A stretch of 64,000 nt of DNA from Dryomyza anilis (GCA_951804985.1 OX638131.1:8222630-8286629); one strand, 5' to 3'. Positions 10,206 to 22,739 are shown, counted from the first letter of the stretch. A program made the numbers and translations. Notes: a model not told the origin generated them from the letters alone.

Positions 10206-13045
10206 CAAAATTTTTTTTTTTTAAATTCCAAATTAATATTGCCATTGATTTTAAGCACAGTGTTCACTCGTTATATAGGTTATTTGGCTCATAAATACAA
10301 AATATGTATAATAAAAAAATGAATTGTAAATAATAAAATTGCCTGCAATAACAGACAGTAAATAGTACTTGGCAGTAAAAATAAGAAAAATTCACAAATT
10401 TACAAATATTTTGTATGTATTAAGTACTACTTTTCGTTGCCAACCTTCCTCCCAATACAAACAAAAAATTACTTCAAAGTTGTCGAATTTTCCTTGTCTG
10501 CGTGCAAAATTGATGCTGCATATTTTAGAGCTTAATATGTTCGACAGCTGAATATATTTCACGCTCAATTTCAGCAAGATACCGAATATTTATGTCGCAC
10601 AAAATTATTTATGGCTTGTTTTTGTCACTGGCAACACGACACGCAAGTGTTGTAAGTAGCAAAAATTTGAATAAAATTTATCAGAAATCAATAAAGAAAA
10701 ACAAAATTTAATAATAAAATGGGTCTTTTCAAAAGAAGTACCCAAAAATAAACTTCAGAATGTGAAAAATGTCTGCAAAGGCGCAAAACCGCTGCAGGAC
10801 CTACAAAATAAAAACCGAAAAAAGAACCTGTAGAATTTTATGCAAATTGGTTTTTAAAGTAACGACAAACAATGCCAAAGAGGAAAAAAACCTCTTAAAA
10901 GTCGGGCAGTGCTATTTTATACCTTGTTGAAAAGCGAAGTTAAAAGAAGAAATTAAAAGGTTCAAGATTTAAAACGTGTAAATAATACATAGAGTCTGTC
11001 TAATTAATTACTTCAGATATAGCTGGAGGCTTTCTAAATAAAATACGCACAAAATAATGTAGTATTCTGAGACAGGTAACGAATTCTTGGAATTTTTGCG
11101 ACACTAAATCTGCTTTTTTGTAATTCTTTTGTTAATAAGTTTAGGCAGCGTATACAAAATGTTTGTGGAGATTTACAAAATAAGTCATTGAATAAACTTT
11201 TTCAGTTTTTAATTAATCTTTTAAAACACTTTGGCAAAAACTTTGCAAAAATAAAAAAGTAGAACTTGTACTTTTACGGAAGAATGCCACGGCAGTAACG
11301 TGTCGTAAGTAGTATCGTTAAAATATTTAAATGAGTTTCTTAATTAAACATGATGTCCTTCTGTAGTTGACAATTATCGACAAGAAATTCAATTTAATTG
11401 CAGGCCACATGTGTTGATTAATTGAGTGAATGATGTCTTGACGATGGCTGCGATGAATGTAACGAATGCTGCTTGATTGATTGTTTAACTGATTGATTGA
11501 TTGACTGACTGATTGATTAACTGATTAAAATTGCCATGCATTTATTTATTGCATTTTCACTCAATGTATGCGCTGTGAATTACTTCGACATACAGACAAC
11601 AAATATTTCGAGCAGCAAATAAAATGCAAATGATAATGTTCAAGTAGTCCTGGAACAGTATACCGACTGTCGATTGATTTGTCAGTCGACGAGAAGGAAA
11701 TCGTTACAAGGACAATAATTGAAACGACTAAAACTGTAGTCTGACTGAATATTGAGTTGCGGAAAAGACTTGAAAGAAGAGCAGACACAAACATGTTGTT
11801 AATGAATTTGAGAATAAGTAAATGAATGAATAATTAAATGTTTAGCAAAACGAATAGAGTAGCAAATCAATAAAATAGTAGTGTAATTGATAAAGAATTT
11901 AGTATCGAAATGAACGGAGAAAGTACACGCTGCAAAAAAATGGCTCTCCCTAACATAATTTTGCAGGCATTACATATATATTTGGAGCTTTATGCAAACA
12001 AAAGTATTATTTCATTGCCAAACATTATTATAATAACAGCCAAACATATTTTTGTTTTCGTTCAAACATAATTATGTTAAGAATGAATAATTTTCGTCGT
12101 TCTTGCAAACATATATATGTTTGAATGTGAAAAAACTTTTTATTTACATGTCAACATATTGATGTTTACATTTCATATTAATGTTAAAAAGTAAATTTAG
12201 TGCTAATAACTTCTTTACACAATATTAATTTTTCCCTTTTTTTACATTACATTCTTTTTATTTATATAAATATATACTTAAACTTTTTTTGATTACACAT
12301 CTTTTATTTAATTTTATTTCCATCTATTGTTCATATTTTGAATTCAGTGAATTACGGATGAATTGGATATTTTACAAACAGCCACTATCTGGTGTTAACA
12401 GTAATTGGTGGTACTTAAACAAATTCTTCCACCAAAAAGAACATTTGAACTATATGAAAAGTATTAATGTGAGTGTTACTGAGTGCTAAAAGTAGACAGC
12501 ATTGTTATTTAATTGTGATTTCGTAATCCCAAACATACATATAATCAAAATAATGCTATTTTTTTAAAATTCGTTGTCACCCAGTAACAATTACGAATAA
12601 CCAAATATATATAATTCAAAGAACCTTTTATTGAAGTTGGGTGTTTAAATAGCGGAAATATCAAACATACATACATTAATATCTGATGAAAAATATATAT
12701 TTCTACAGAAACACTAATATAATAAATTCATGTGAATGCGCGATTAAAGCAATTTATGTTTAAATATCGTATAATAATATTTCAATCTGAACAAAATAAT
12801 AATACAATTCAATTATAATGTAATTAGATATTACTCCCAATATTTATATGGTGATTTCGAATTACGTTATAATTACATTCAAACAAATTCAAATAAATCT
12901 TTTCTATCCGTGTAATGATAGAAAAAAAAGTAGTGAAAAGAAAAACGAATAGAGAAAATAATGATAGAAAAAAAAGTAGTAAACAGAAGAAAAAGTACAA
13001 AGATTTTTTTAATAATTTAAAATGCTGTTCCTCACAAACGAAAAA
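10206..13045. other. Noncoding stretch with small repeats
   Basis: No convincing coding sequence. A (GATT)n-like run is at 11470-11527. At about 12917 and 12960 the string AATGATAGAAAAAAAAGTAG occurs twice as a direct repeat. ATATATATGTTTGAA-type dyads near 12000-12140 hint at another MITE remnant. Confidence 0.4.
11462..11527. repeat. (GATT)n/(GACT)n microsatellite
   Basis: Imperfect tetranucleotide run of GATT with interspersed GACT and AACT units. Confidence 0.85.
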
Positions 13046-13280
13046 TTTTTTTTTTTTTTTTACAAATTAACCAACGCTCAGGGGATGCCCCCTATTCATG
13101 CAATGCACAGTGTTGATCGTAAGAAGGGATGATAGGTTAAATGGAGGGGGGAAAGATGGAGTAGTGTCGGTGAATGTTTGTTTTGAACTTGCCAATATCA
13201 AAAATGTCGGGAAAAACGGACGCAGGGAGATTGTTCCACAAACGTGTCGTGCGACTGAAGATTATTTTATTTTCATTGAT
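13046..13280 (-). mobile_element. 5'-truncated Jockey-like retrotransposon 3' end, copy 1
   Basis: Read on the minus strand, a short frame ends with RLWNNLPASVFPDIFDIGKF and KTNIHRHYSIFPPSI before a stop at 13137-13139. The RLWNxLPxxxFP block is typical of the C-terminus of Jockey-clade ORF2 proteins. A short 3' UTR follows (ATCAACACTGTGCAT, then CTGAGCGTTGGTTAATTTG) and then a poly(A) tail, seen as 16 T at 13046-13061. Homology to the second copy at 28128-28412 is lost near 13275, which sets the truncation point. It is a dead 5'-truncated insertion. Confidence 0.8.
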
Positions 13281-13413
13281 CTTTTTATTTTTCAATTTTT
13301 TTATATTTAATTTAATCATTATTTGTCTGTCCATTGCAATGTATCTGTCGTTTTCTACTTGGAAACTCTCTTCAGACCTGATCAATCAGAAACCTGTTCT
13401 GGGGCATTCCATT

Positions 13414-14438
13414 GTGACGGGAGTTACATTCGTACGATTAAAAACAACTCATTTGATAAATAAAAAATGATAGATATATTTTTAAGATGCAGAGGCTAGA
13501 TCTTATGGTCCTCTATGCATGTATAAACAAAGTTTTGCAATAGGTCCTATATCTTTCTAGAAATTTGAAGTTAAATGCTGTGACGGGCGTTACACGTACT
13601 TTTTCAAAAAACAGAGTTTACTACACAAAGTATTAAATTTTAGCTAAAATAATCGGACTATGGAGATTAAGTATATCTGAAACACTTCATTAATAATGGG
13701 AGTTCTCCTCTCTATAACAAAATTCTGCAATGGTTACTTTGATCACTGACTTATAAAGTATCAAAACTTGTGATGGGTGTTACACATTTTGTGACAGGCG
13801 TTACCTGTACGAATTCTATACAAATATACATGAAAACTCAAATTATGAATTGCAATTTTTTGATGAAAAAGAACAAATTTTTGTGGTAGGAATGGTAAAT
13901 CGTTATTTTAAGGCACACTGTTGACATATAATTTAAGTGGAAAACTAAACATTTTGTTTTGAAAAAAATTATATATATTAATATTCTTTTTAATAACTAC
14001 TATGTCTGCATCATTAGCAATCCGTTTCCTCCGCAGCTTACATAATTATTTTTCGCATTTCGAAAATAATGAATTTTTTTTTTTTGATTTTTTTGTAAGG
14101 GTTGGAATTTTCCTTTTTTATCTTTGCTTATTGAATATTTTGGAATATTTACTACTTTTTCTATGGTTAAATATCAATATAATTGATTATTGATGCATAT
14201 ATTAACAAATATATAATTTTCCAGTTTTTTTGTTTTGCGAAGATCGTAAATTGTGATGGGCGTTACAATATTTTGGATGGATATAGCAACCATCTGGAAT
14301 ATCTATGAGACCAAAGACTATAATAAATGAATAGATACGACAAAAATCTTTACTTTTACAAAGTTTCCCAGTTGTAGGTTTGCAAAATAGTTTGCAAAAT
14401 AACTTTTATTATTTTTTTTTTTTGTGACGGGCGTTACA
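13414..14438 (+). repeat. Six dispersed copies of GTGACGGGCGTTACA
   Basis: The 15-mer GTGACGGGCGTTACA or a variant with one to three changes lies at 13414, 13580, 13770, 13791, 14253 and 14424, always on the plus strand. It stands out because the surrounding DNA is AT-rich. The intervals between copies vary and the spacer sequence is not obviously repeated. Function or element family is unknown. A 63-residue frame at 14002-14193 lies between copies but is not recognised. Confidence 0.7.
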
Positions 14439-14455
14439 ACTCAGTACAAAACAGT

Positions 14456-15088
14456 TTACTTACTTAAATGGCCCTTACAACCGTGGATCGGTTTTGGCCG
14501 CTGAGATGAAGCCGCGCCAGTCGGATCTGCTTTGCGCGCGCTGACGCCAGTTAGAAATACCAAGCGTTGCCAGGTTGTCCTCAACTTAGTCTTTCCAACG
14601 CAGATTTGGACGCCAAGCACCTTCTTGGCTGGAGTGTTTTCATCCATTCGTTCGACATGACCTAGCCAGCGAAGCCGCTGGATCTTGATGCGCTTGACTA
14701 TGTCAATGTCGTCGAATAACTCATACAGCTCGTGGTTCATCCTGATTCGATACTCGTTAGCAAAGCAGATAGGGCCAAAGATTTTACGGAGAATCTTTCT
14801 CTCGAACGCTCCCAGTACTCTCTTATCGGTGGTGGCCAGCGTCCATGTTTCTGCACCATAAAGTAGGACGGGCATGATGAGTGACTTGTAGAGCGTTATT
14901 TTTGTCCGGCGAGAGAGGGCTCTGCTTCTCAATTGCCTACTGAGCCCAAAGTAGCACCTGTTGGCAAGAGTTATTCTCCGTTTGATCTCCAGGCTGACGT
15001 CGTTGTTGCTGTTTACAGTTTTAGTTTGGTTAATTGTCAGTACTCTGAACCAATCATCACCAATGCAATGTGTGGAATACTTTTGCAA
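14456..15088 (-). pseudogene. RTE-like non-LTR retrotransposon ORF2, C-terminal fragment
   Basis: The minus-strand frame shows KRRITLANRCYFGLSRQLRS, then LYKSLIMPVLLYGAETWTL, FERKILRKIFGP, NHELYELF and RLRWLGHVERM. These are hallmarks of the region downstream of the reverse transcriptase domain in RTE-type elements. Recognisable homology starts near residue 25 (about 15016), so the element is 5' truncated. After the KKVLG segment (about 14615) the frame is shifted: the expected ending (RPNLRWKD, VEDNLATLGISNWRQRAQSR, AAKTDPRL) is in another frame, with one extra in-frame TAA. The ancestral stop is at 14475-14477, followed by the short tandem tail AAGTAAGTAA that RTE elements often carry instead of poly(A). 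It is inactive. Confidence 0.9.
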
Positions 15089-15653
15089 AAAATTACCTTT
15101 AAAATTGTACTATTCAATTTTCTTTCGGATTCAAAACAACGAAACTACAGTGTTTAATATATTGCCTCAATTTTGTACTTAAATAAATCTAAAAAAAATA
15201 CTTGACTTTCACTGAGAAAAAAACACTTTTGCCATGCATTTTGGTAAATTCTGATCACAGAATATAAAATTAGAATTATTTCTTATCTTAAAAATCATTA
15301 AACCGAATCAATAGGTTTAAATTTAATATATCACACCTCGGTAACGTTTTCTGTGGAATGCCCCTTCTGCAAACAGCATGGTCTCTCAGTGTTGCATAAG
15401 TTCCTACTATTTAGAGTACGTTTTTATTTGGAAAGTACGAAATACTTAACAGTTCGTACTAAGTAATTTTTTTAATTTTGTAGGTCGTTTTCGTTTAAAG
15501 GTACGAAATATTTTCCTTTGTTGTACCTTTTAAAAATTTTCCGTCTGTCCTTTTTTTGTTTTGGTCGTCAGAAATTTTGTACTTTTTGGATTCAATGTGA
15601 AAATTTAGTACCTTTTGTCGTCTATTTTTTTCCCCGTCAGTATAGGTCCAAAG
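15089..15653. other. Noncoding stretch next to foldback element
   Basis: Contains repeated GTACGAAATA and AGTACGTTTTTATTT pieces at about 15413-15510. Similar TCGTACGTTTTTATTT sequence lies on the far side of the neighbouring element at about 16890-16910, so an older and larger repeat may surround it. Confidence 0.4.
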
Positions 15654-16758
15654 CACAGTGGTTTAGAAACTTTTTCATCGGCCAAAACTCTGTATCTTTT
15701 GATGTAGTGAATATTTTTGAATATGGTTTTTTTTCATTGATTGTAAATTGATGAAATATTATTAATTAAGATACCAAAAATAAAAATCAACCTATTAGAT
15801 TCCGCTGTATAATTACCTAAATTTGACTTTTTTTCTTTTCCAATTTTAGTATATATACATTTTTTTGTTGTTGTTGTAATCATTTTTTTTTTATTACTAT
15901 TTTACATGATTGATAAAATGTTTTTTTCGGTTTGAAATTTTGAAACTCTGAATATTTTTAAAAAGCGAAAATTTGTGAATTGGTTTTTTTCACTTTGAGT
16001 TCTAATGTCTCCGTGAGTTTTAGAGATACTGTGCGTATGTAACGTTATGTAACGATATTAGAACTCAAAGTGAAAAAAACCAATTCACAAATTTTCTCTT
16101 TTTAAACATTTTCAGATGTTAAAAATTTCAAACCAAAATAAAAACATATATTTTTGAGTAGCTAATATTTTTAATCATGCAAAATAGTAATAAAAAAAAC
16201 TTATTACAACAACAAAAAAATGTGTTGTATATAAAGGGGTTTTCAACAGGGACGCTACAAAAGTAGAGCGACAGGGACAGTAAACGACGCCATATTTCTT
16301 GCCGCTCTTTTGACATTTCTCTTCAGTAAGATTTGCCATTTCATGATGGAAAGATATACGAATTCGAATTTCGGTAGTAAATTTTAATAATTTCGACTCG
16401 TTGTTGGCTCGTATGTCTTTCCATCATGAAATGGCAAACCTTACTGAAGAGAAATGTCAAAAGAGCGGCAAGAAATATGGCGTCGTTTGCTGTCCCTGTC
16501 GCTCTACTTTTGTAGCGTCCCTGTTGAAAAACTCTTGAAAAAAACTTTTGTAGCGCTCTTATTGAAAAAAACCTTTACTAAAAAAATTCAAATTTGGCTA
16601 ATTATACAGCGGAATCTAATAGGTCCATTTTTATTTTTAGTATCTTAAAAACACATTTCATCAATTTCCAATCAAACAAAAGAAACACATTCAAAAATAA
16701 TCACTACATAAAAATATACAGAGTTTTGGCCGATGAAAAAAGTTTCTGAAACACTGTG
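15654..16758. mobile_element. CACAGTG-terminated nested foldback transposon
   Basis: The left end reads CACAGTGGTTTAGAAAC and the complement of the right end reads CACAGTGTTTCAGAAAC. The arms pair with interruptions over about 180 bases (15654-15835 against 16590-16758) and share CATCGGCCAAAACTCTGTA and CCTATTAGATTCCGCTG. The interior holds two further palindromes: A (15841-16240) and B (16239-16530). The sequence could therefore fold as an outer stem with two internal hairpins. There is no coding capacity; a matching short peptide frame appears in both arms of B only because of the symmetry. Five-base flanks are CAAAG (left) and CGACG (right), matching at three of five. The heptamer resembles Transib ends. 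Confidence 0.75.
16239..16530. repeat. Palindrome B, a repeat family unit
   Basis: Arms begin TTTTCAACAGGGACGCTAC and run inward through AGTAGAGCGACAGGGACAG, GCCGCTCTTTTGACATTTC and CATTTCATGATGGAAAGA to a short asymmetric centre near 16350-16410. The arms are nearly identical. A partial copy lies at 55370-55600, so this is an independent mobile family inserted into or captured by the larger element. Confidence 0.85.
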
Positions 16759-17032
16759 CGACGGAAAATTTTTGTATTTTCAAAAATATTTTCGTCTTCT
16801 CTGATTTTGTTTTTTTGATACGTTTCGAAAATTTTGTGGTACGTTTGAAAATTAAACATTTTTCTGAAAAAAAGTACGTTTTATTTTAAATCGTACGTTT
16901 TTATTTTTTGATGATATATTTTTATTTTCTCAAATGCAAAACTGTGATCTATCAACATTACTATGATTTATTAATTGTCATATATAAAATTTGTGTCTGA
17001 GAAAGTAGCTGTGGATTATATTAGGCGCATTG

Positions 17033-17146
17033 GTTTGAATGTAACAGTTTTAAATGTTACAGTTTTAAATGTTACAGTTTGAATCTTACAGTTTGAATGT
17101 TACAGTTTGAATCTTACAGTTTGAATGTTACAGTTTGAAAGTTTTT
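17033..17146. repeat. 14-bp tandem repeat (TTTGAATGTTACAG)n
   Basis: About seven to eight units of TTTGAATGTTACAG, alternating with TTTGAATCTTACAG and TTTTAAATGTTACAG. Confidence 0.9.
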
Positions 17147-17712
17147 CTCACAAAAGTATGCAACATTCTAAGTGATTTTTTAAAGTTTTTCGTTACTCAC
17201 ACAAAAAAATGCCTATTTAATATAGTAAATATTTTATGCATTTGTCTTAACTTTCGTACAGAGCAGTTAAAACTGCTTTTAAGTTACACGTTATTTTTAC
17301 AGCAAATATGTAACATTTTGCGAGAAAATCTGGATAACGTCGCAAAACAAATTATTATTTTGCCGCAAACGATTCGTAAATGATTTTTTTCCTTAGCGCT
17401 TATCACTTTCAAACCAAATATATAGAGAAAAACCAAATGAAACGAAAAGAAAAATTTACAATATTTGCAGAACAAACATACTTGCAATAAACATAACATG
17501 CTGTATCAACTTACACGTATTTTCAAAATTAGTTTTGGAATGATCACGTACGAAAAACTAGGGAAATTATTGTGGGGACCTTCACATATTATGTGATAAT
17601 TATAATATTCTATGTGAGCGTTTTAATTACAAATATAAACCAGTTGGGAAGGTTAGATCACATGGAAAATTTTAAAGTAGGTGTAATTATGATAGTTAGG
17701 ATTATCAAAATT
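17147..17712. other. Noncoding stretch
   Basis: AT-rich sequence with no recognised gene, repeat or RNA. Confidence 0.35.
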
Positions 17713-18385
17713 ATAGTCGGTCTAAGCCGACTATGAATACCCTACACATATGTGTGGTTACCATTCAAAGTGATATATAGGTCACCAGGGTATACGAATC
17801 CTGAAAAAAACTACAAACATTCAATCGCTGAAGAATTTCCATTCATTTGATACCCATATTTACAAATGGGTAGGTGTACCGAATTTCGATTTTTTTTTTT
17901 TAACCACAAGTCTTTTCGCCGGAAAACATTATTATCATGTATTTGAGCATGATGTCAATATATATTTGACCAACAAAGTTTACCTAAGCACGTATACATA
18001 AAAATTGATCTTTATATGTACATTTTATATGAGGTATTTGAACATAAGTGGTCGGATCATAGGTCACAATGGACCGATCTCGCCAATTTTTTCGCACATA
18101 CAGCGTAGGTATATTAGTAATCTAAGTTATAAGTTTCATTTATCTAGCTCTTCAATTTTAAAAGCCTTAGGGATTTCAACAGACAGACAGACAGACATAC
18201 GGACAGACAGACGGACGGACAGACAGACGGACAGACAGACGGACAGACGGACATCGCTAAATCGACTCAGGAGGTCATGCTGATCAAGAATATATATACT
18301 TTTCCATACCGGAGATGCTTTCTTCTGGGTGTTACAAACGGCGTACCAAACTGAATATACCCTTTCACTCTTAGTGTAGGGTATA
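17713..18385 (+). mobile_element. mini-me/DINE-1-like non-autonomous element
   Basis: The left part has the dyad ATAGTCGG/CCGACTAT (17713-17734) followed by AATACCCTACAC. Near the right end is a (GTCY)n-type block, read here as GACAGAC/GACGGAC units (18179-18253). A conserved core follows, containing CGCTAAATCGACTCAGG and CTGATCAAGAA, and then (TA)n. It ends with the hairpin TATACCCT ... AGGGTATA (18356-18385). The arrangement of (GTCY)n, a roughly 33-base core and (TA)n is the published signature of mini-me elements of flies, now grouped with DINE-1-like Helitron relatives. Exact ends are uncertain and there is no coding potential. Confidence 0.75.
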
Positions 18386-18984
18386 AAAATATTGGTTAAG
18401 AAATATATAGTTACTAAAAGAGTATTTAGTAACGAGTTTTTACAATATATTTTAATATCAAAGAAATTAGATAATACGCAAATAAAAAATATATAATGTA
18501 TTGAATACTTAGTGTCAAAATTGGTTGGTGCATTTCAGTGTACTCGATTTTTAGTGTACAACATTTTAGACTGTGCACAACGCCTATCTCTTGTTTGAGA
18601 TTAGTTTTGACAAAACTATAATAATTTCAAATAACTTATAAAAAATCATTTAAATACTTAAATAAAATCATTATAAAACACGTACAAATCAATATCAATT
18701 GACTAAGAAAATAGAAAATGAATGAGCTACAACGAACTAAACAACATACAGAAACGAGTAGAGTAAACAATAGATAAGTGCAGAAATGAATAATAAATCT
18801 AGTCAAATGTTATAGTATAAGAAATAAGCTATAAATAGATATAATTTTGTTGTAACGAGCAGAATTAATAAGAGCAAATAATGAAGCATATATATATAAT
18901 ATTATGGCATAAATAATGGATATCTGCACAAATGTTTTTGAAGTTGTATGTACAAAATCTACAGTATTACAGTAAAGTATTTGT
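18386..18984. other. Noncoding, repeat-derived stretch
   Basis: Holds a first copy of the motif GCATTTCAGTGTACTCGATT followed by TTTTAGTGTACAACA (about 18530-18565). The same motif recurs at about 19272 and, inverted, at about 22970. No gene is seen. Confidence 0.4.
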
Positions 18985-19390
18985 TTAATATAGTGTCAAA
19001 TACTGTCAAGACATATTTCTAGACATTAAATGTCTTGAAAAGCAAAACAAAATGACACTTAAAATGTTTCTTCACCAAAAAAAAATCATAAAAAAACTAA
19101 ATAATGAAAATTAACATTTATAATATACAAAATTTTATAAATTTTTAAATTTTGTATATAATAAATTGTCAAAAAGCTGATTTTAAATTTAAAGTTGACT
19201 TTAAATTGTCTATGATGCGCCATTGATTTTTCAGTATGTCTCAATACATACACTGAATACTCAATGTCAAGTGCAGTACATTTCAGTGTACTAAATTTTT
19301 AGTGTACACTATTTTAGAGAGTACACTGCACCTATGTTTTGTTTCAGATTTGTTTTGACACTACAGAAACGATTAATGAAACTAGTTTCA
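18985..19390 (+). repeat. Inverted repeat block, left copy
   Basis: Contains GTGTCAAATACTGTCAAGAC, an AATGTCTTG segment, AAAATGACAC (about 18992-19060) and then CATTTCAGTGTACTAAATTT and TTTAGTGTACACTATTTTAG with TGTTTTGACAC (about 19272-19365). The same pieces occur in the same order on the minus strand at 22870-23180. Confidence 0.65.
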
Positions 19391-19828
19391 ATAATAGGGT
19401 ATTAACATATGCATAGATTTAGATGTATCTTAAGTAACGAGTAAAATTTAAAATAAACGAGTAACGAGTATAGTTAAAAAGAGCCGAGTACCAAAACAAA
19501 TTTTAGAAATGATTAAAAAACGACAAAAAAAAAATATAAAATTACATTTGAAGGTGCTATGCGAAACGAGTTTATGCGATTAACAAATCTCCGATTGATT
19601 TAACAAACATTTATTCACGGCCGGTTGTACTGCCACTCGTTATGTGGCTGCCTGTAGAAAAATCACTGAATAATGCTAATGTGCGCATGATGCCAAAGGA
19701 CGAAGGACTTTTTAATAAATATTTTACAATGTGAAAGTAGTTGGATTAAAAATAATGCTGCAGTGGCAGCAAGCAACGCCGCAAAATGTTTTAGTTCAAG
19801 TTTGTTTGTATTGCACACAAGGTTTTTT

Positions 19829-19896
19829 ACACACACACACAAACACACAGACACCGAAACTCACACATATACAAGGAGATACACACACACACACAC
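19829..19896. repeat. (CA)n microsatellite
   Basis: Interrupted CA/ACAC tracts; two longer runs near 19829-19848 and 19880-19896. Confidence 0.9.
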
Positions 19897-20849
19897 CGAT
19901 TATATAGATGCAAGTAATACACATGCAAAAATATAATCAGCTTAAAGTGAGTCTGTCCGTCTGTTCGTGTTTGTATGGTGCTGCATAAACTGAGATTTCA
20001 TAATAAATTTTTTTGTGTGTGTTGTTGTGAAAAGATTTTATTGATTTACAATTGCAGAAAAAGCTTGTTTTACTCACCGCACTGCACTGTCTTTTGTTGC
20101 AAATGCATTCGCATCCTTGTGGCTGAATGTAAATAAAAAAAAAATACCAAACAAAAAAATTCACTTAATGCTTTTATTGTTTTTGTGCGATATATATATA
20201 GCGCATTAACAGGGGCAAAAGTGCGCAAATTTACAAATTTAAATGAGGCCGCTAAATAAGAAATAATATATATTTTATTTATATTGGTTCTTCAAATAAA
20301 AATTTATTTTTTTTTAGTTACTTTTTAATGTTCTTTCAAAAATTTCGTTTTCCAAAAAAGTTGAGTTTTTTAATTTTTTTATATTTTCTTAACAATTAGG
20401 GAATTGCCCAAATTAGTTTACGTTTTATTTTTTTGTTTAATTTATTTAAATTTTTAATTTTTTGTTTATCTTAACAATTTCTGCTTTCCCAATAGTTTAA
20501 GGTTTTCCCAATTTTGTATCTGAACAATTTTATGTTTCACCTAATCAATAATTTTTTTGTGTATCGCAAAAAGGTTTTTGTCTCTACAATATTTTTATCT
20601 CAATATTTTAATCTGTTTTTCGAATAATTTGATCTGATCCCAATAATTATAAAATTTCCGAACTTTTTTTTTTATAATTATTTTAACAATTTTTGTTTTT
20701 CTCAATTTTTCTCAATTTTTTTTTGGGTTTGTCTCAACAATTTTTGTTTCCCAACAATGTACAGTGTGATATTTTCACAATCTAGGTGGACATAAATTGA
20801 ATTTTAAAGCTAAAGACTTGAAATTTTGTATAGAGAAGTTTTCTTGAAA

Positions 20850-20892
20850 TAAAAAATGGGCGTGGTCAGATAAGTGCCACGCCCACTTACCA
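20850..20892. other. GC-rich hairpin TGGGCGTGG/CCACGCCCA
   Basis: A nine-base stem with an 11-base spacer in an AT-rich setting, followed by CTTACCATAAAAATA. This kind of GGGCGTGG...CCACGCCCA dyad is common inside dispersed fly repeats; here it probably marks another decayed element. Confidence 0.5.
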
Positions 20893-22739
20893 TAAAAATA
20901 ATATGTAACACTATACAAATTTGGCAAACATTCTTCTATAACGGAAATAAAAATGATATATACTTCAGAGTTTAGGCATTAGATGTCGTTTTTCATGAAT
21001 ATTACAATGTCCTTTTTCAAGGATATTCGACAAATATACAAAAAGTTTTTTGGAATACTCTTGCTCAGTAGGTGTTAGATGCAAAGTCAACTTAATATTT
21101 CTTAAATATAAATATACCTGTAGTTGAATCAGAAAGGTTGCATTATAATTGTTAAATGCAAATCGTGTTAAATAAAAGATACGCATTATACGAAAAAATA
21201 GGTTTTATTTTTTAACTGCATTTTTTAAAGTACAAAATACATTTTGCAATTCATAAAATGAGTTAAACTTGCATAATATATTTATTAGAGCTGCATCAAC
21301 AGAATTTGTTAAATACCTTCTATCAGAACTGTGAAAAATCTCCATAAAAAATGCTATCTGTACAAAACACTAAAATTTCATATCCTTCCCCACTTAAAAT
21401 AATAGACAACAACAAAAAAAATGGCAGGACATCATAAGATATGACTGCACTTTTGCGAACTTTGAATAACATTGGAGATATATTCTTAGGTATACATAGG
21501 AAATAATGTTCCATATCAAACAGAATTCGATTTTTTATTTTAAAAGCCATTTTATAAAATCGCGAAATTTTGCAAATGCGCACAAATGCGCAGCCAATTT
21601 AAGTTGTTGTGATTTAAAATGTGATTTGAAAGGGGAACAACTTTACTAATACCTCTTTGAATTTCAAACATTACAATTTAAATACGGTTTTAATACTCAC
21701 ATATTAAATTTTGTTTTGAGCCCAAATCAAATCATTTACATAAATATGCTCTTACAACAAATGAAACTTATTTAATGGCTTAAAAAGTTTGCATGCTCAA
21801 AAATTGAAAAACACTACAACTAGTAAAGCATAGAGCACGTCACGCATACTTGCCTACTCAAATAATTTTAGATTTGGAAAAATTATCAAGTTTGTTTGAC
21901 GTTTTCGTAGAAACCATATTTTATTGCATGTTCATTTTCGGCTTAATATGACATCTTTCTACTAAATATGCTAAAAAAAAGAAATTAATTAAAAATACAT
22001 TTTCTTTTGCATTTTGTCCCCCTAGAAATAAGAAACATCACACTTCTGCAATGTGTGTTTTTTTTCTCTTTTATGTTTTTAATTATTTTTTTATATCAAT
22101 TATTTTTTGTTTCCCCAATTCGAACAATGTGTTTTTCCTAACACTTGGAAGTATTCTAAAAATGTTTATTATTTATCTCAACAATTTAAGATTTTTCGAA
22201 ATGTGAAACCATTTTTTTTTTTAATTTGGTTTTTAACCTAGTGGTTTTTAACCTAGTTGTTTTTCATTAATTTTTTTTCAACCTTTTTAATTTTCCATTT
22301 TTTTTAAATTCCGATTATTTTTATTTTCTCCACAAAACTTACTTTTTTCAAGAATTATTACAATTATTTAAAATTTACACTTTAAAAAATTGACTTTGAC
22401 TTAAACATTTTCGATAACTTTTAAGTAAAAATGTAAATCAACTTATCGATATTTAGAGTATTTTTATATAGAAAAACGTTTAAAATATAACTTACATTTT
22501 AACAGACATCTTCGGTTTGAAATGAATTTTCATTTCTAATTCTTAAGTAATTCGAACCTGAAAAGGAGATAAATCATAAAAAATATAGTTATCTTTTTTA
22601 AAACATTCAATTTTAATGATTTTACAATAACATCGAAAAATTTTAAAATTTATACGCACATATCTGCGTAATCACGTTGTCTGAATACAACAAATAGTTT
22701 ATGAAATATATTAAAACTCCTAGCTTTGATTTGTACTAT

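Larger units (their letters stand above)
19391..22739. other. Noncoding stretch between inverted repeat blocks
   Basis: About 3.3 kb of AT-rich DNA. A CA microsatellite lies at 19829-19896. A GC-rich hairpin, TGGGCGTGG/CCACGCCCA, is at about 20857-20885. Long polypyrimidine AT runs lie at 20290-20760 and 22030-22340. Minus-strand frames at 20965-21186 and 21323-21583 are not recognised and look random. Confidence 0.4.

Noticed and set aside
16128..16648. Two short frames on opposite strands giving the same peptide start (MSKERQEIW...)
   Set aside because: They are the two arms of palindrome B; the identity follows from the inverted repeat and there is no independent sign of protein selection.
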